This document shows, piece after piece, positions 9,227 through 19,459 of a stretch of 64,000 nucleotides of DNA; within the stretch, counting starts at the first letter, position 1; the number at the start of each line of letters is the position of its first letter. The stretch is from Wolbachia endosymbiont of Ctenocephalides felis wCfeT (GTDB lineage: Bacteria > Pseudomonadota > Alphaproteobacteria > Rickettsiales > Anaplasmataceae), in assembly GCF_012277295.1 (NCBI RefSeq), contig NZ_CP051156.1, positions 744,001 to 808,000 on the forward strand. The letters are read 5' to 3'. The position numbers and the translations under genes are program-made. The notes below the pieces were generated by a model. The model had not been told where the DNA came from, did not search any database, and worked only from the letters and a program-made list of their open reading frames with translations.

Positions 9227-11932
9227 ATGAATACTGAGATAAATCCTAATGATGATATGGATAGATATTTCAATAGCTGTATTCTAGGTGATGTTTTCAT
9301 AATACCTCACAGTTGTAACAAGTTGGATATAAAGGCATTAGCAAAATTTTTAAGTAAACACGGTACTAAACATAATATTAAAGAGCTCAACTTGCAGTCT
9401 TGCAAACTTGATGACGATGATATTAAAGAATTATTTTCAGTTCCAGCTGATAAACTTCCAAAGATTACTAAACTAATTTTACCTGGCAATAAGATTAGAG
9501 GTGAAGGTCTAAAAGTAATAGCTAATAAACTTCCAAATCTTACTAAATTAGATTTAGGAGGAAACGAAATCGGCGATGAAGATTTGGAAGAGGCACTAGA
9601 TAATGGTAGCCTTTCAAAACTTACTGAACTGGATTTGAGTTTTAACAAAATTACAGCTAAAGGTGTAAAGCCAATAGCTAAACTTTCAAATCTTACTAAA
9701 TTATATTTAAGTAGAAACGACATCAAAGATGAAGGTGTAGAGGCACTCAGTAGTCTTTCAAAACTTACTGAACTAGCTTTATTTAATACTGGAATTACAG
9801 CTAAAGGTGTAAAGCCAATAGCTAAACTTTTAAATCTTACTGTACTGAATTTGAGTTGGAACAGAATTGAAGATGAAGGTGCAGAGGCACTCAGTAGTCT
9901 TTCAAAACTTACTGAACTAGATTTATTTCAGACTGGAATTACAGCCAAAGGTGTAAAGCCAATAGCTAAACTTTCAAATCTTGTTAAACTGAATTTGGGA
10001 GATAATAAACTCGGAGATGAAGGTGCAGAGGCACTCAGTAGTCTTTCAAAACTTACTGAACTGGCTTTATTTAATACTGGAATTACAGCTAAAGGTGCAG
10101 AGGCGCTAGGTAATGGTAATCTTTCAAAACTTGTTAAACTAAGGTTAGGTGGAAACGAAATTGAAGCTAAGGGTATAGAAGCGTTAGCAGTGAAGCTCAT
10201 AAATCTTATTTTACTGGACTTAGATCCGCTGTGTTCACGCCCGGACAATATTGTATTTAAGTACTTAGAAGCTCTAGCCCAGTTACAGTGCCTCAATCAC
10301 ATAGAAATTAGAGTTGATAGACATTATTCTAATTTTTTAAATGCCTTAGTAAAATCTTACAACGATGGTAAATTTGGTAAGTTAGATGAAAAGACTGTAA
10401 AAGGTTTAGTTTTTAAAATGGCTCAGGATAATAATAGTGAGCAGGATATCAAATGTATTCTACAAAACCCTGGTAAGTACCCTTTTTTAATTAATTCAAG
10501 AGACACAGGTGGACACTCACTATACCATTTCTATAATGATTCAGATGAAATGCAGAAGTTTCTATTCGAGCATGGTTTGGTGCCGATAAGAGAACTAGAG
10601 GTGGAAGAAGGTGCCCGATTGGAAAATTTTGTACGAGACACGCAGTCCATTCATAAAAAAGAAGTAGTTGAAGCAACAAACTTTTTTGTTGAAGAGCTAG
10701 CAAAATCCATGGAAGAAAGCGAAGACAGATCAAAGCAATTAACGGAAGACGAAAGGAGAAGCAGATTAGAGCATCTGACAAATGATTATATGGCGTCTGT
10801 ACAGGCTCTACTCACACAAGATTCAAAGATATTAAAATTGCTCAGCATTTCCAAGATAGATAAAGAAGAGGTTATAGAAATGGTGCTGAAAGCCATTATG
10901 CGTAGTACTTATACTGAAGCAGAAGAAGAAAAACAAGAGATTTTTCGAAATGTACTCAGCATTATTGCAGATCACGATATTACTGAAGAAGAAAAGGAAA
11001 GCACAATAAAGAATGTGCTAAGCGCAATGATAAATAGGGGTGTCTCTGAAGAAGATAAAGAACGCGCGATAAAACATGCAATAGATATCTTTAGAAACGA
11101 TGAGAGCTTTATTACTACCATTGTTAATAGAGCTAAAGAAGAGTTAGAAACGAGATATTTAAATGGCGTATATAAGCTTAAATGCACAGATGGTAAAAAA
11201 GTTAATATACCTGAGTCTATAAGTTATATTAATTCACATATCAATAAGTTATTTTCATCTATCTCAGCTAACGACAAGAGAGATTTACTTGTTACTCTTG
11301 TTGATCAGAATCTAGAACTTGCAAAAGAGAAATTACATGAGATGGTAAAACAGCAAGGTATAGATAAAGAAAGAATAAAGGAAATACCAAATGGGACAGA
11401 ATTTTGTAAATTTTTAACTGATGATAGTCAACTAGATACACTATTTAAGAAAATTAGTGGCTGGGAATTAAAGGAAGTATGGAAGGAAAATAAAAAATTT
11501 ATTCTCACAAAGCGAATATATATGGCAGCAACAGCGTATGATGGATTAAGAAGTAGTTGCGATCCAGTTTCTAATATTATCAACAGTGTAGAGGAGATTG
11601 ATTCAAAGTTAGTGGATAAGTACTACGAAAAAGAAGAAAAAAGTATCATTACTGGAAATAATATTAGAGAATTTGTAAGGGACTTAGCTAAAAAATTAAT
11701 TCAGTATGCTGAAAATAATCCAGAGTTAAAGTTAGCTTTATGGGATTTCGCGATAGCCATGGTAGACGTGGAAAAGCCAGAAGAGATTACGCTTGAATAT
11801 CAAAAAATTTTAGCAGAGATTAATAAATTATGTAGTAAAGACAACATCAAGAAACACTTGTCTGAGTACAGTAGAGATATACCAAAGTTAAATGAATATG
11901 AGATTATCAGTATCCATTCAGCCGGGCGGTAA
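9227..11932 (+). CDS. Leucine-rich-repeat protein, C-terminus truncated by IS66
   Basis: A 901-residue frame opening at ATG 9227 with GGAGA upstream. Residues about 50-340 form some 10-12 RI-like leucine-rich repeats of the type LSKLTELALFNTGITAKG. Three consecutive 144-bp double-repeat units are nearly identical in DNA. Residues 380-890 are charged and helical, without a domain I recognise; there is no signal peptide or membrane segment. The final residues IHSAGR and the stop come from the left end of IS66 copy C (from 11910), so the native C-terminus is missing. An LRR protein of this sort in an endosymbiont is a candidate host-protein-binding effector; that role is inference. Confidence 0.85.
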   Translation: MNTEINPNDDMDRYFNSCILGDVFIIPHSCNKLDIKALAKFLSKHGTKHNIKELNLQSCKLDDDDIKELFSVPADKLPKITKLILPGNKIRGEGLKVIANKLPNLTKLDLGGNEIGDEDLEEALDNGSLSKLTELDLSFNKITAKGVKPIAKLSNLTKLYLSRNDIKDEGVEALSSLSKLTELALFNTGITAKGVKPIAKLLNLTVLNLSWNRIEDEGAEALSSLSKLTELDLFQTGITAKGVKPIAKLSNLVKLNLGDNKLGDEGAEALSSLSKLTELALFNTGITAKGAEALGNGNLSKLVKLRLGGNEIEAKGIEALAVKLINLILLDLDPLCSRPDNIVFKYLEALAQLQCLNHIEIRVDRHYSNFLNALVKSYNDGKFGKLDEKTVKGLVFKMAQDNNSEQDIKCILQNPGKYPFLINSRDTGGHSLYHFYNDSDEMQKFLFEHGLVPIRELEVEEGARLENFVRDTQSIHKKEVVEATNFFVEELAKSMEESEDRSKQLTEDERRSRLEHLTNDYMASVQALLTQDSKILKLLSISKIDKEEVIEMVLKAIMRSTYTEAEEEKQEIFRNVLSIIADHDITEEEKESTIKNVLSAMINRGVSEEDKERAIKHAIDIFRNDESFITTIVNRAKEELETRYLNGVYKLKCTDGKKVNIPESISYINSHINKLFSSISANDKRDLLVTLVDQNLELAKEKLHEMVKQQGIDKERIKEIPNGTEFCKFLTDDSQLDTLFKKISGWELKEVWKENKKFILTKRIYMAATAYDGLRSSCDPVSNIINSVEEIDSKLVDKYYEKEEKSIITGNNIREFVRDLAKKLIQYAENNPELKLALWDFAIAMVDVEKPEEITLEYQKILAEINKLCSKDNIKKHLSEYSRDIPKLNEYEIISIHSAGR
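9659..10090 (+). repeat. Three tandem 144-bp LRR-encoding units
   Basis: Units begin at 9659, 9803 and 9947 (AAAGGTGTAAAGCC), with a partial fourth at 10091. Each encodes two leucine-rich repeats (48 residues). The exact 144-bp period and the few substitutions indicate recent tandem duplication. Confidence 0.85.
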
Positions 11933-13370
11933 AATAAAGAGTAGACAAGGAATGCTAAAAAGGTAAACTAGAGTGGCTGTGAGGTAATATGGTTGATCTT
12001 TTAGAATTTTGCGAAAGTTTAAGCAGACTATAGAAAAGTTAGAAACAAAAATAGAAGAGCTTAAAGCAGAAAATAAAGCGCTAAGGATCGAAAACGCTGA
12101 GTTAAAAGAAAGGCTTGGCTTAAGTTCAAAAAATTCATCTATACCAAGCTCCAAAGAATTATATAAGATGAGGGAAAATAAGCCAAAAAGTGACAGGAAA
12201 GTAGGAGCACAGGTTGGACATAAAGGCAGTTACCGCCCTAAAATGGAGGCAGATGAGATGGTAAAAATAGAACTGCCCAATACGTGTGAGTGCGGAGGAG
12301 AAATTGCGGTATCAAAAGATCCGTATACTCATCAAAAGGTCGATTTGCCGGAAATCAAGCCGTATGTAGTTGAATATCAACTAGAGCATGGACGTTGCAA
12401 AAGATGTGGAAAAAGAAAAAGTAGCAAGCTACAAGAAGGAGTAACTGCGGACACATTTGGTCCAAGAGTTAAGTCAGTAATTGCAGCATTAAGTGGATTT
12501 TACAAGAATTCGAAAAAAGAAGTGGCAAATATTATAAAGGACATTTTCAACCTGGATATCAGCGTCGGTAGTGTATCAAATAGCGAGGCTAGAGTGGCAG
12601 AAAAATGCCAAGAAGCATATGAGCAAATTGAGGAAGAGGTAAGCAAGAGCAAAATTTTACATATCGATGAAACTAGCCATTACAACAAAGGTAAACAGGG
12701 CTGGTGCTGGATGTTTGCGAGCAAAATAGGAAGTGTGATCAAATTGACAGAGTCAAGAGGGATGAAAGTCCTGGAAAATAGTAAATTTGGAAAGAATAAC
12801 AACCTAGTAGTGACCAACAGATATGCAGCTTACAACTACTTTTCCAGCAAGAAAAGGCAGGTCTGTTGGGCACATTTAGCAAGAGATTTTGAAAGGTTGT
12901 CTCATAGTTGGAATAGCGAAGTGAAAGTTTTGGGGTATTATTTAAGGAATGTTGCTACTGAATTATTTGCATTGAAAAAAGCTCTGTTAAAGGATGAAAT
13001 AGACACATTAAGGTTCATAAGAAGAGCAAGAAAATTACGCAAGCGAACAAGATATTACTTAAAGAATATATCAAATTTACCCGAGGCAATTGGAGCGTCT
13101 CGAGTAGCAAAAAATATCATGAAATCGGATCTGATGATGTGGAAATTTTTGGACGATCCAGAAAATATTCCACTGACAAACAACTATGCTGAGCGACAGA
13201 TTCGGCATTACGTTGTTTACCGAAAAGTTTCATATTTTACACAATCGAAACGGGGAAATATGTTTCTTGAGAGGATAATTTCATTGTACTTGACTTGGAG
13301 GCAAAAGAAGTTAAATCCTTTTCAAAACCTACTGGCTATTGCTTCTTAAGCCATACACCTGAATGGATAC
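11910..13370 (+). mobile_element. IS66-family element, copy C (complete, 1461 bp)
   Basis: Same ends as copy B. The left end fuses to the LRR frame. The left flank GATTATCA does not match the sequence after the right end (TAATTTCA) or after the adjoining remnant (GATATAAC), so no 8-bp target duplication is visible. It is followed by a 95-bp right-end remnant. Confidence 0.96.
12009..13349 (+). pseudogene. IS66 transposase, copy C, catalytic Asp270 changed to Asn
   Basis: A full-length 446-residue frame from TTG 12009, but the second acidic residue of the DDE triad is replaced: VVTNRYAAY instead of VVTDRYAAY (GAC to AAC near 12816). Residue 159 is Ala as in copies D and H. In DDE transposases loss of a triad acid abolishes catalysis, so this copy should be inactive although its frame is open. 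It shares the N-terminal frameshift that separates the good ATG from the long frame. Confidence 0.75.
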
Positions 13371-13465
13371 TAATTTCATTGTACTTGACTTGGAGGCAAA
13401 AGAAGTTAAATCCTTTTCAAAACCTACTGGCTATTGCTTCTTAAGCCATACCCCTGAATGGATAC
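13371..13465 (+). mobile_element. 95-bp right-end remnant of IS66 abutting copy C
   Basis: It repeats the last 95 bases of the element, starting at TAATTTCATTGTAC. One substitution in the terminal region (CCATACCCCTG for CCATACACCTG) distinguishes it from the adjacent copy, so it is not an assembly echo of the same bases. Confidence 0.92.
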
Positions 13466-13497
13466 GATATAACTGATGTAAATCACTTGGTATCGCA

Positions 13498-14280
13498 TCA
13501 AATATCTATTACACACACAACAGGTGTATGATCAGATGGGTTTTCTAGCTTACGCAATCTATCATCAATGTAGCACGTTTCTAGCTTGTCGATAGCTTGC
13601 GGCGATAGTAGCATGTAATCTATTCGCATTCCTTGATTGCTTCTTAATGAATTACCTTGGTAATTCCACCAAGTGAATTGTCGTAAATTTGGATGAGACA
13701 TTCTGAATGCATCTTTAAACCCAAGATTCAAAATTGCTTTTGATTTCTCACGCTCTTTGATATGAAAACATACTTGGCCATTCAGCAAATTTGCATCAAA
13801 AACGTCAATTTCATTAGGTGCGACATTATAATCACCGGCTATGATAATTAATTCTTCATTTTTTAACAAATTACTTATTCTTTCATGAAGATTATCGAAA
13901 AATTTTAACTTATACTCAAACATATGAGAGTCAGGACTTTGGCCATTGGGAACATATACACTTATTACTCTAACATTTTCGTTATTATATTTTATTACGC
14001 ATTCTATGTAGCGTGCTTCTTGATGACCCTCTACAATCTCAATATTGAACTTTTCCAGTATCGGATATTTTGATAGAACACAAACACCATTCCTCGCAAC
14101 TTGTCCATAAACAGCACATTCGTATCTAAGCTTTTCTATTTCTTCAAATGGGAATTGCTCTTCCGTGCATTTTGTTTCCTGTAATAGCATTATATCTATT
14201 TGATCATTAACCATAAAATTACAAAGTTGGTTAACTCTTTTACGTATAGAATTTACGTTCCAAGTTGCAATTTTCAGCAT
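13498..14280 (-). CDS. xthA: Exodeoxyribonuclease III
   Basis: A 260-residue exonuclease/endonuclease/phosphatase-fold enzyme that cleaves abasic sites and removes 3' blocks in base excision repair. Motifs in order: ATWNVNSIRKR at the N-terminus, LLQETKC with the metal-binding Glu, GDYNVAPNEIDV, WWNYQG, and SDHTPVVC at the C-terminus with the catalytic Asp-His. The start is ATG 14280, which overlaps the hemD stop by one base (TGATG), indicating translational coupling; an in-frame TTG at 14283 is not needed. Length and motifs are complete. Confidence 0.95.
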   Translation of the reverse strand: MLKIATWNVNSIRKRVNQLCNFMVNDQIDIMLLQETKCTEEQFPFEEIEKLRYECAVYGQVARNGVCVLSKYPILEKFNIEIVEGHQEARYIECVIKYNNENVRVISVYVPNGQSPDSHMFEYKLKFFDNLHERISNLLKNEELIIIAGDYNVAPNEIDVFDANLLNGQVCFHIKEREKSKAILNLGFKDAFRMSHPNLRQFTWWNYQGNSLRSNQGMRIDYMLLSPQAIDKLETCYIDDRLRKLENPSDHTPVVCVIDI

Positions 14281-14987
14281 CAATAATCCTTATTGATCAT
14301 ATCAATCAAATTATCTTGGGTAGGCAGTCTTGCTGTTACAATCTTTTTCCACTTAAGCGATTTTAAATTGTCAGCGATATTCTTACTCATGGTGTATGCA
14401 GTCATATTACCTATTACACCGGACAATCCGCTTTTTAGAATCAGGGAGCAGAATACCCTTGCTGTCCTTGAAGAAAAAAAAGCAACGCTATCAATTTTTC
14501 CATTAAGCAGGAGGTTTTTGCACCTATTTGTAAAACTTTTTTTGATAATTGTCTTGTATAGTATAACTTCTTTTATATCAAAATTTTCTTCGGATAACCT
14601 CCTTTTTAGATCACACGATACTTCTTGTCCCCTGATATATAAGAACTTTATTGTGTATGCGTAGTGGGCCTTTATAAATGATATCAACCCATCAACATTG
14701 CTGTCTGCTGATATTATATCAGAAAATCCTACCTCTTTTGCTGTTTGCATAGTTGAACTACCGACCGTAATTATTGATAGGTCACCCACCCTGCATATCT
14801 GGCTCAAGGCTTTCACACTGTTTTTACTTGTGGATATCACCACATCAAAATCATATCCAGATATGTCTGGCTGCAAATACTTTACGGTAAATAGTGGTTC
14901 TATACAAACTTTATACCCATATTTTTTAAGTATATTCCTAGTGTTAAGTGAATCTGATAGAGGCCTTGTTAATAGAATGGACTTCAT
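14280..14987 (-). CDS. hemD: Uroporphyrinogen-III synthase
   Basis: About 235 residues of the poorly conserved HemD family, which cyclises hydroxymethylbilane to uroporphyrinogen III in haem synthesis. Family features are the N-terminal LLTRP, the mid-domain VVISTSKNSVKAL and TVGSSTMQTAKEVGF, and later FLYIRGQ and VAFFSSRTARVF. I chose ATG 14987 (MKSILLTRPL), the usual beginning for the family; an in-frame GTG at 14996 is possible. xthA follows with a 1-base overlap. The role agrees with the haem and cytochrome genes elsewhere in the window (ccmDE, petBC). Confidence 0.88.
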   Translation of the reverse strand: MKSILLTRPLSDSLNTRNILKKYGYKVCIEPLFTVKYLQPDISGYDFDVVISTSKNSVKALSQICRVGDLSIITVGSSTMQTAKEVGFSDIISADSNVDGLISFIKAHYAYTIKFLYIRGQEVSCDLKRRLSEENFDIKEVILYKTIIKKSFTNRCKNLLLNGKIDSVAFFSSRTARVFCSLILKSGLSGVIGNMTAYTMSKNIADNLKSLKWKKIVTARLPTQDNLIDMINKDY

Positions 14988-15115
14988 ACAGATCACTTTA
15001 ATACTGGTAAGATAATACCCTCTATAAATAAATTACTGAATAAAAATTTTTTATGTAGTGTTGCAGTGTGTTGATATATTTAAGAAGCTGTCTGCAAACT
15101 TTAGAACGAGTTAAT

Positions 15116-16441
15116 TTATGAACCCGCAACAGTCATTTCATTAATTCTAATTGTTGGTGAATTGAACTGCCCAGAGAAAGTTAAATCATTTGCAACAACG
15201 AAATTGTTAAACATATTATTTAAATCGCTAGCAATTGTAATCTCATGTACTGGATACTTTATCTTTCCATTTTCTATAAAAAACCCAGATGCGCCTTGGC
15301 TATAGTCACCATTTATTAAATTAATACCAAAACCAAACAAATCGGTTACATATATTCCTTCTTTTATTTCTCGAATTAACTCTTCAAATGATACATTACC
15401 GTTTTCAATATAGAAGTTACTAGCCGCAGGAGTAATTGCAGCGTTACTTGCACGAGCTGCATTCCCTGTCGTTTCTAAATTCAATTTCTTTGCTGAGTAA
15501 AGATCTAAAATCCAATTTTGCAACACTCCATTTTTCACAAGTATATTTTTCTTGCTTGCTATACCTTCACCGTCAAACGGCCTTGATGCTATGCCTCTTG
15601 GCAATAATGGATCATCAACAATATTAATCCTATCGTTAAAAATCTGAGTGTTTAAGCTACCTCTCAAGAAAGAGCTATTGCTTGCAACACTAATACCGTT
15701 TATAGCAGAAGCAAAGCTCTTCACTAACTCTTTTGCTGCTCTTTTTTCAAAAACAACCGGAAATTTACCAGTCTTAATTGTACGCGCATTTAATTGCTCT
15801 ACTGCTCTTTTTGCTGCTTCTTTTCCTATTAACTCTGGTGATTTTAAATCGCTGAAATTGCATGCTACATCATAATCATAGCCTACTTTCATTTCATTTT
15901 CTTTTCCGGCAACAACAGAAACTTGGTTTGAAAAAGTCGATTTGCTAAATGAACCCATGAACCCAGAAACAGTTGATAATACAGTGTTAACTAAAGAATG
16001 TGAGAAAGAAGCCCCTTCAGAATTAGTGATACTTTTGTGTGCAAGAGCTGCATTTTCTGTAATCTCAGTGATTTCTTTTAGATTATCAATAGTTACAACA
16101 TTATTATCCAATATATTCAAGTCTGTATAATAAGTATAATTACCACCATATGTAGCAAAGCTAATATAAGAATCTTCTGGTGCATTTTTTGCCATTTCAA
16201 CCACTAGACTCACCGTATCGTCAAGGTTATTCAAATCATTTGTAGAAATGTATGCAGCCTTACTTTTATTTGCTATGGCTCTGATTCCTATAGTACAATT
16301 CTTAGACTGTGATATTTGTTCTATTTTTGATAGGCGACGAGAGACTGAAGTCCTATTAGTTTCATATATAGTGACTTCTGCATCTTGATTATGCTTTTTT
16401 ATTAACTTAGTAATATCTGCTGCAATATTTAATATATTCAT
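15116..16441 (-). CDS. pmbA: TldD/PmbA-family metalloprotease, PmbA type
   Basis: A 441-residue PmbA (TldE) subunit of the TldD/E-type peptidase. In this family PmbA partners TldD and lacks the zinc motif. Recognisable stretches are RRLSKIEQISQSKNCTIGIR near the N-terminus, FPVVFEKRAAKEL in the middle, FDGEGIASKKN, and a C-terminal GASGFFIENGKI. The frame is complete. It lies 18 bases downstream of atpG on the same strand and may be co-transcribed with it. A tldD partner is not in this window. Substrate unknown. Confidence 0.92.
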   Translation of the reverse strand: MNILNIAADITKLIKKHNQDAEVTIYETNRTSVSRRLSKIEQISQSKNCTIGIRAIANKSKAAYISTNDLNNLDDTVSLVVEMAKNAPEDSYISFATYGGNYTYYTDLNILDNNVVTIDNLKEITEITENAALAHKSITNSEGASFSHSLVNTVLSTVSGFMGSFSKSTFSNQVSVVAGKENEMKVGYDYDVACNFSDLKSPELIGKEAAKRAVEQLNARTIKTGKFPVVFEKRAAKELVKSFASAINGISVASNSSFLRGSLNTQIFNDRINIVDDPLLPRGIASRPFDGEGIASKKNILVKNGVLQNWILDLYSAKKLNLETTGNAARASNAAITPAASNFYIENGNVSFEELIREIKEGIYVTDLFGFGINLINGDYSQGASGFFIENGKIKYPVHEITIASDLNNMFNNFVVANDLTFSGQFNSPTIRINEMTVAGS

Positions 16442-16459
16442 TCCTTATTCCTTGAGTTT

Positions 16460-17332
16460 TTATAAAGACTCCGCACCACCTATAACTTCAATTAAGTCAG
16501 TTGTAATTGCTGCTTGACGAGAACGGTTATAAAGTAGCGCTAATTTATTCAGCATTTCCTTAGTATTCCTATTTGCTGACTCCATTGTAACCATTCTAGC
16601 GCTATTTTCGCTTGTTGCACTTTCAAGTAAGGCAGAATAAAGCGCAACTTTAACATAGTTTTCAAGTAAAGATTTTAAAATAAATTCAATATTATCTGGT
16701 TCATACTCATATTGACAATCTGTTGCCGAATCAACCAAAGAATTATCAATTAGGGATGAATCTTCACTCCATGGCTTTATTGTTTCCAGAATTGGCTTTT
16801 GTGTAAAAGTGTTGTAAAATTTATTATAAAAAACTTTTATCTTGTTATATTCACTTAAGTCTACACTGTCAATAAAATTACTTACGTGCTGCAATGTTAT
16901 TCCTTTGCTATTTTCAACCTTTAAAATACTTTGCGGGCTAAATCTGCTCTTACCTGTGTCAAAAGCTTTTTTACCAAGAAATACGATATCTACCTTTTTA
17001 CCACTTGTGATAAATTTATTTATATGTTCTTGACTAAATTTAACAACAGAAGAGTTAAAATTGCCACACAAGCCACGATCAGATGCTATAATAAATATCA
17101 GATAAGAATCGTCACTTCCAACACTTAAAATCTTCGTCAGTGATTCTTGCTCAATTGATGACGCTAATAAAGAGATAATTTTATGTAACTTTGATATATA
17201 TAATTTTGAATTTGATAACTTCTTCTGGCTCTGCAGTAATTTTGCTGCGGAGACCATTTGCATTATTTTCGTAGTTTTTTGTACAGATTTAATGTTCTTA
17301 ATTCTTAAGGATAATTCCTTTAAGCTCTTCAT
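16460..17332 (-). CDS. atpG: ATP synthase F1 gamma subunit
   Basis: A 290-residue central-stalk subunit of F1F0 ATP synthase. The N-terminal helix [20 protein letters not shown] and following [13 protein letters not shown], the mid-domain [12 protein letters not shown], and the C-terminal [20 protein letters not shown] with [20 protein letters not shown] are diagnostic. Other atp genes are not adjacent, in keeping with the scattered atp genes of Rickettsiales. pmbA follows. The gene is divergent from the small gene at 17450. Confidence 0.97.
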   Translation of the reverse strand: MKSLKELSLRIKNIKSVQKTTKIMQMVSAAKLLQSQKKLSNSKLYISKLHKIISLLASSIEQESLTKILSVGSDDSYLIFIIASDRGLCGNFNSSVVKFSQEHINKFITSGKKVDIVFLGKKAFDTGKSRFSPQSILKVENSKGITLQHVSNFIDSVDLSEYNKIKVFYNKFYNTFTQKPILETIKPWSEDSSLIDNSLVDSATDCQYEYEPDNIEFILKSLLENYVKVALYSALLESATSENSARMVTMESANRNTKEMLNKLALLYNRSRQAAITTDLIEVIGGAESL

Positions 17333-17392
17333 TATATATAAACCCTGATTTATTAAAATGTATAGCTATTCTTGCTTCAAGGCAAGTTTTTT

Positions 17393-17420
17393 TTGACTTT
17401 TTTCGCTGCATTGATATAAT
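17393..17420 (+). promoter_or_regulatory. Sigma70-type promoter for the gene at 17450
   Basis: -35 TTGACT (17393-17398), 16-bp spacer, -10 TATAAT (17415-17420). Transcription would start near 17427, giving a leader of about 23 bases. Confidence 0.65.
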
Positions 17421-17449
17421 GGGCTTAAGTTATCTTAATATTGAGGGTC

Positions 17450-17905
17450 ATGGACACTACTGAAAAAAATTTAATCCACAAGTTACAGTTTCTAGCAGAG
17501 CAATTTAAAAACAACAAAGGTAGAGAAGGGAATTATACCCTTCAAATTAATCAACAAGAAAGTGGTTGCATGGATTTTACAATTCGTGCTGGAAATGATC
17601 AATTATATACATCAGGAAATTATAAATTGGATTATAGCCGTGTTAAAAACAAAACCTCATGTCATTATGATCAATGTGAGAAAATTATAGAATATGGCTT
17701 AATAAGTGAAGATTCAGCATTTAGTAATAAGGTTAGGGTTCAAGAAAAATATACTAATAACTCCGATCATTTCGATATTAAATTAACATTTTGCGATAAA
17801 GATGATCATACCTTAGGTAAGTACCAAGCAGAATTAAGCTTTCAATATAGCAAAGACCAAGAGCATTATGAATATTTCATAATACATGATGTAATTGCCC
17901 TTTAA
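17450..17905 (+). CDS. Hypothetical protein, 151 residues
   Basis: Not recognised. The start is ATG 17450, close behind GAGGG (an in-frame TTG lies at 17441). The product is hydrophilic, without signal peptide or membrane segment, and looks beta-rich (YTLQINQQESGCMDFTIRAG, DHFDIKLTFCDKDD). It has a near-consensus promoter just upstream and is transcribed away from atpG. A short hairpin overlaps and follows its stop, then IS66 copy D begins 75 bases later. The frame looks intact. Confidence 0.7.
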   Translation: MDTTEKNLIHKLQFLAEQFKNNKGREGNYTLQINQQESGCMDFTIRAGNDQLYTSGNYKLDYSRVKNKTSCHYDQCEKIIEYGLISEDSAFSNKVRVQEKYTNNSDHFDIKLTFCDKDDHTLGKYQAELSFQYSKDQEHYEYFIIHDVIAL

Positions 17906-17918
17906 AGCTAAAAAGGGC
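17897..17918 (+). terminator. Weak hairpin at the 3' end of the 17450 gene
   Basis: GCCCTTT (17897-17903) pairs with AAAGGGC (17912-17918) across the stop codon. A longer imperfect hairpin (TTGTGG ... CCACAA) lies at about 17936-17978. No good T run follows either, so the terminator call is tentative. Confidence 0.35.
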
Positions 17919-17980
17919 TTAAATTATGATCATGGTTGTGGTAAACATGATTGTTTGTGCAATCAAACATTTCCACAATG

Positions 17981-19441
17981 GTATCCATTCAGCCGGGTGG
18001 TAAAATAAAGAGTAGACAAGGAATGCTAAAAAGGTAAACTAGAGTGGCTGTGAGGTAATATAGTTGATCTTTTAGAATTTTGCGAAAGTTTAAGCAGACT
18101 ATAGAAAAGTTAGAAACAAAAATAGAAGAGCTTAAAGCAGAAAATAAAGCGCTAAGGATCGAAAACGCTGAGTTAAAAGAAAGGCTTGGCTTAAGTTCAA
18201 AAAATTCATCTATACCAAGCTCCAAAGAATTATATAAGATGAGGGAAAATAAGCCAAAAAGTGACAGGAAAGTAGGAGCACAGGTTGGACATAAAGGCAG
18301 TTACCGCCCTAAAATGGAGGCAGATGAGATGGTAAAAATAGAACTGCCCAATACGTGTGAGTGCGGAGGAGAAATTGCGGTATCAAAAGATCCGTATACT
18401 CATCAAAAGGTCGATTTGCCGGAAATCAAGCCGTATGTAGTTGAATATTAACTAGAGCATGGACGTTGCAAAAGATGTGGAAAAAGAAAAAGTAGCAAGC
18501 TACAAGAAGGAGTAACTGCGGACACATTTGGTCCAAGAGTTAAGTCAGTAATTGCAGCATTAAGTGGATTTTACAAGAATTCGAAAAAAGAAGTGGCAAA
18601 TATTATAAAGGACATTTTCAACCTGGATATCAGCGTCGGTAGTGTATCAAATAGTGAGGCTAGAGTGGCAGAAAAATGCCAAGAAGCATATGAGCAAATT
18701 GAGGAAGAGGTAAGCAAGAGCAAAATTTTACATATCGATGAAACTAGCCATTACAACAAAGGTAAACAGGGCTGGTGCTGGATGTTTGCGAGCAAAATAG
18801 GAAGTGTGATCAAATTGACAGAGTCAAGAGGGATGAAAGTCCTGGAAAATAGTAAATTTGGAAAGAATAACAACCTAGTAGTGACCGACAGATATGCAGC
18901 TTACAACTACTTTTCCAGCAAGAAAAGGCAGGTCTGTTGGGCACATTTAGCAAGAGATTTTGAAAGGTTGTCTCATAGTTGGAATAGCGAAGTGAAAGTT
19001 TTGGGGTATTATTTAAGGAATGTTGCTACTGAATTATTTGCATTGAAAAAAGCTCTGTTAAAGGATGAAATAGACACATTAAGGTTCATAAGAAGAGCAA
19101 GAAAATTATGCAAGCGAACGAGATATTACTTAAAGAATATATCAAATTTACCCGAGGCAATTGGAGCGTCTCGAGTAGCAAAAAATATCATGAAATCGGA
19201 TCTGATGATGTGGAAATTTTTGGACGATCCAGAAAATATTCCACTGACAAACAACTATGCTGAGCGACAGATTCGGCATTACGTTGTTTACCGAAAAGTT
19301 TCATATTTTACACAATCGAAACGGGGAAATATGTTTCTTGAGAGGATAATTTCATTGTACTTGACTTGGAGGCAAAAGAAGTTAAATCCTTTTCAAAACC
19401 TACTGGCTATTGCTTCTTAAGCCATACACCTGAATGGATAC
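17981..19441 (+). mobile_element. IS66-family element, copy D (complete, 1461 bp)
   Basis: Ends as in the other copies, with one change in the left end (GCCGGGTGG). The left flank CCACAATG and right flank TCTAATCC are unrelated, so no target duplication is seen. The ATG normally found after GAGGTAAT is ATA here. Confidence 0.96.
18080..19420 (+). pseudogene. IS66 transposase, copy D, nonsense at codon 124
   Basis: The first 123 codons are open from TTG 18080, then TAA (18449-18451) replaces the Gln124 codon, the same change as copy A. The frame resumes to 19420 with all three catalytic acids. Arg344 is Cys, as in copy G, and residue 159 is Ala, as in copies C and H. A product starting at the internal ATG 18593 would lack the DNA-binding region. 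Inactive by inspection. Confidence 0.92.
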
Positions 19442-19459
19442 TCTAATCCTTTACTTGTT

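Noticed and set aside
9307..9726. Long minus-strand frames opposite the LRR array
   Set aside because: These are mirror frames produced by the repetitive coding sequence; no starts or ribosome sites.
17370..17392. CTTGC...GCAAG with a T run before the 17450 promoter as a terminator
   Set aside because: Only a 5-bp stem, and no plus-strand gene upstream for it to terminate.
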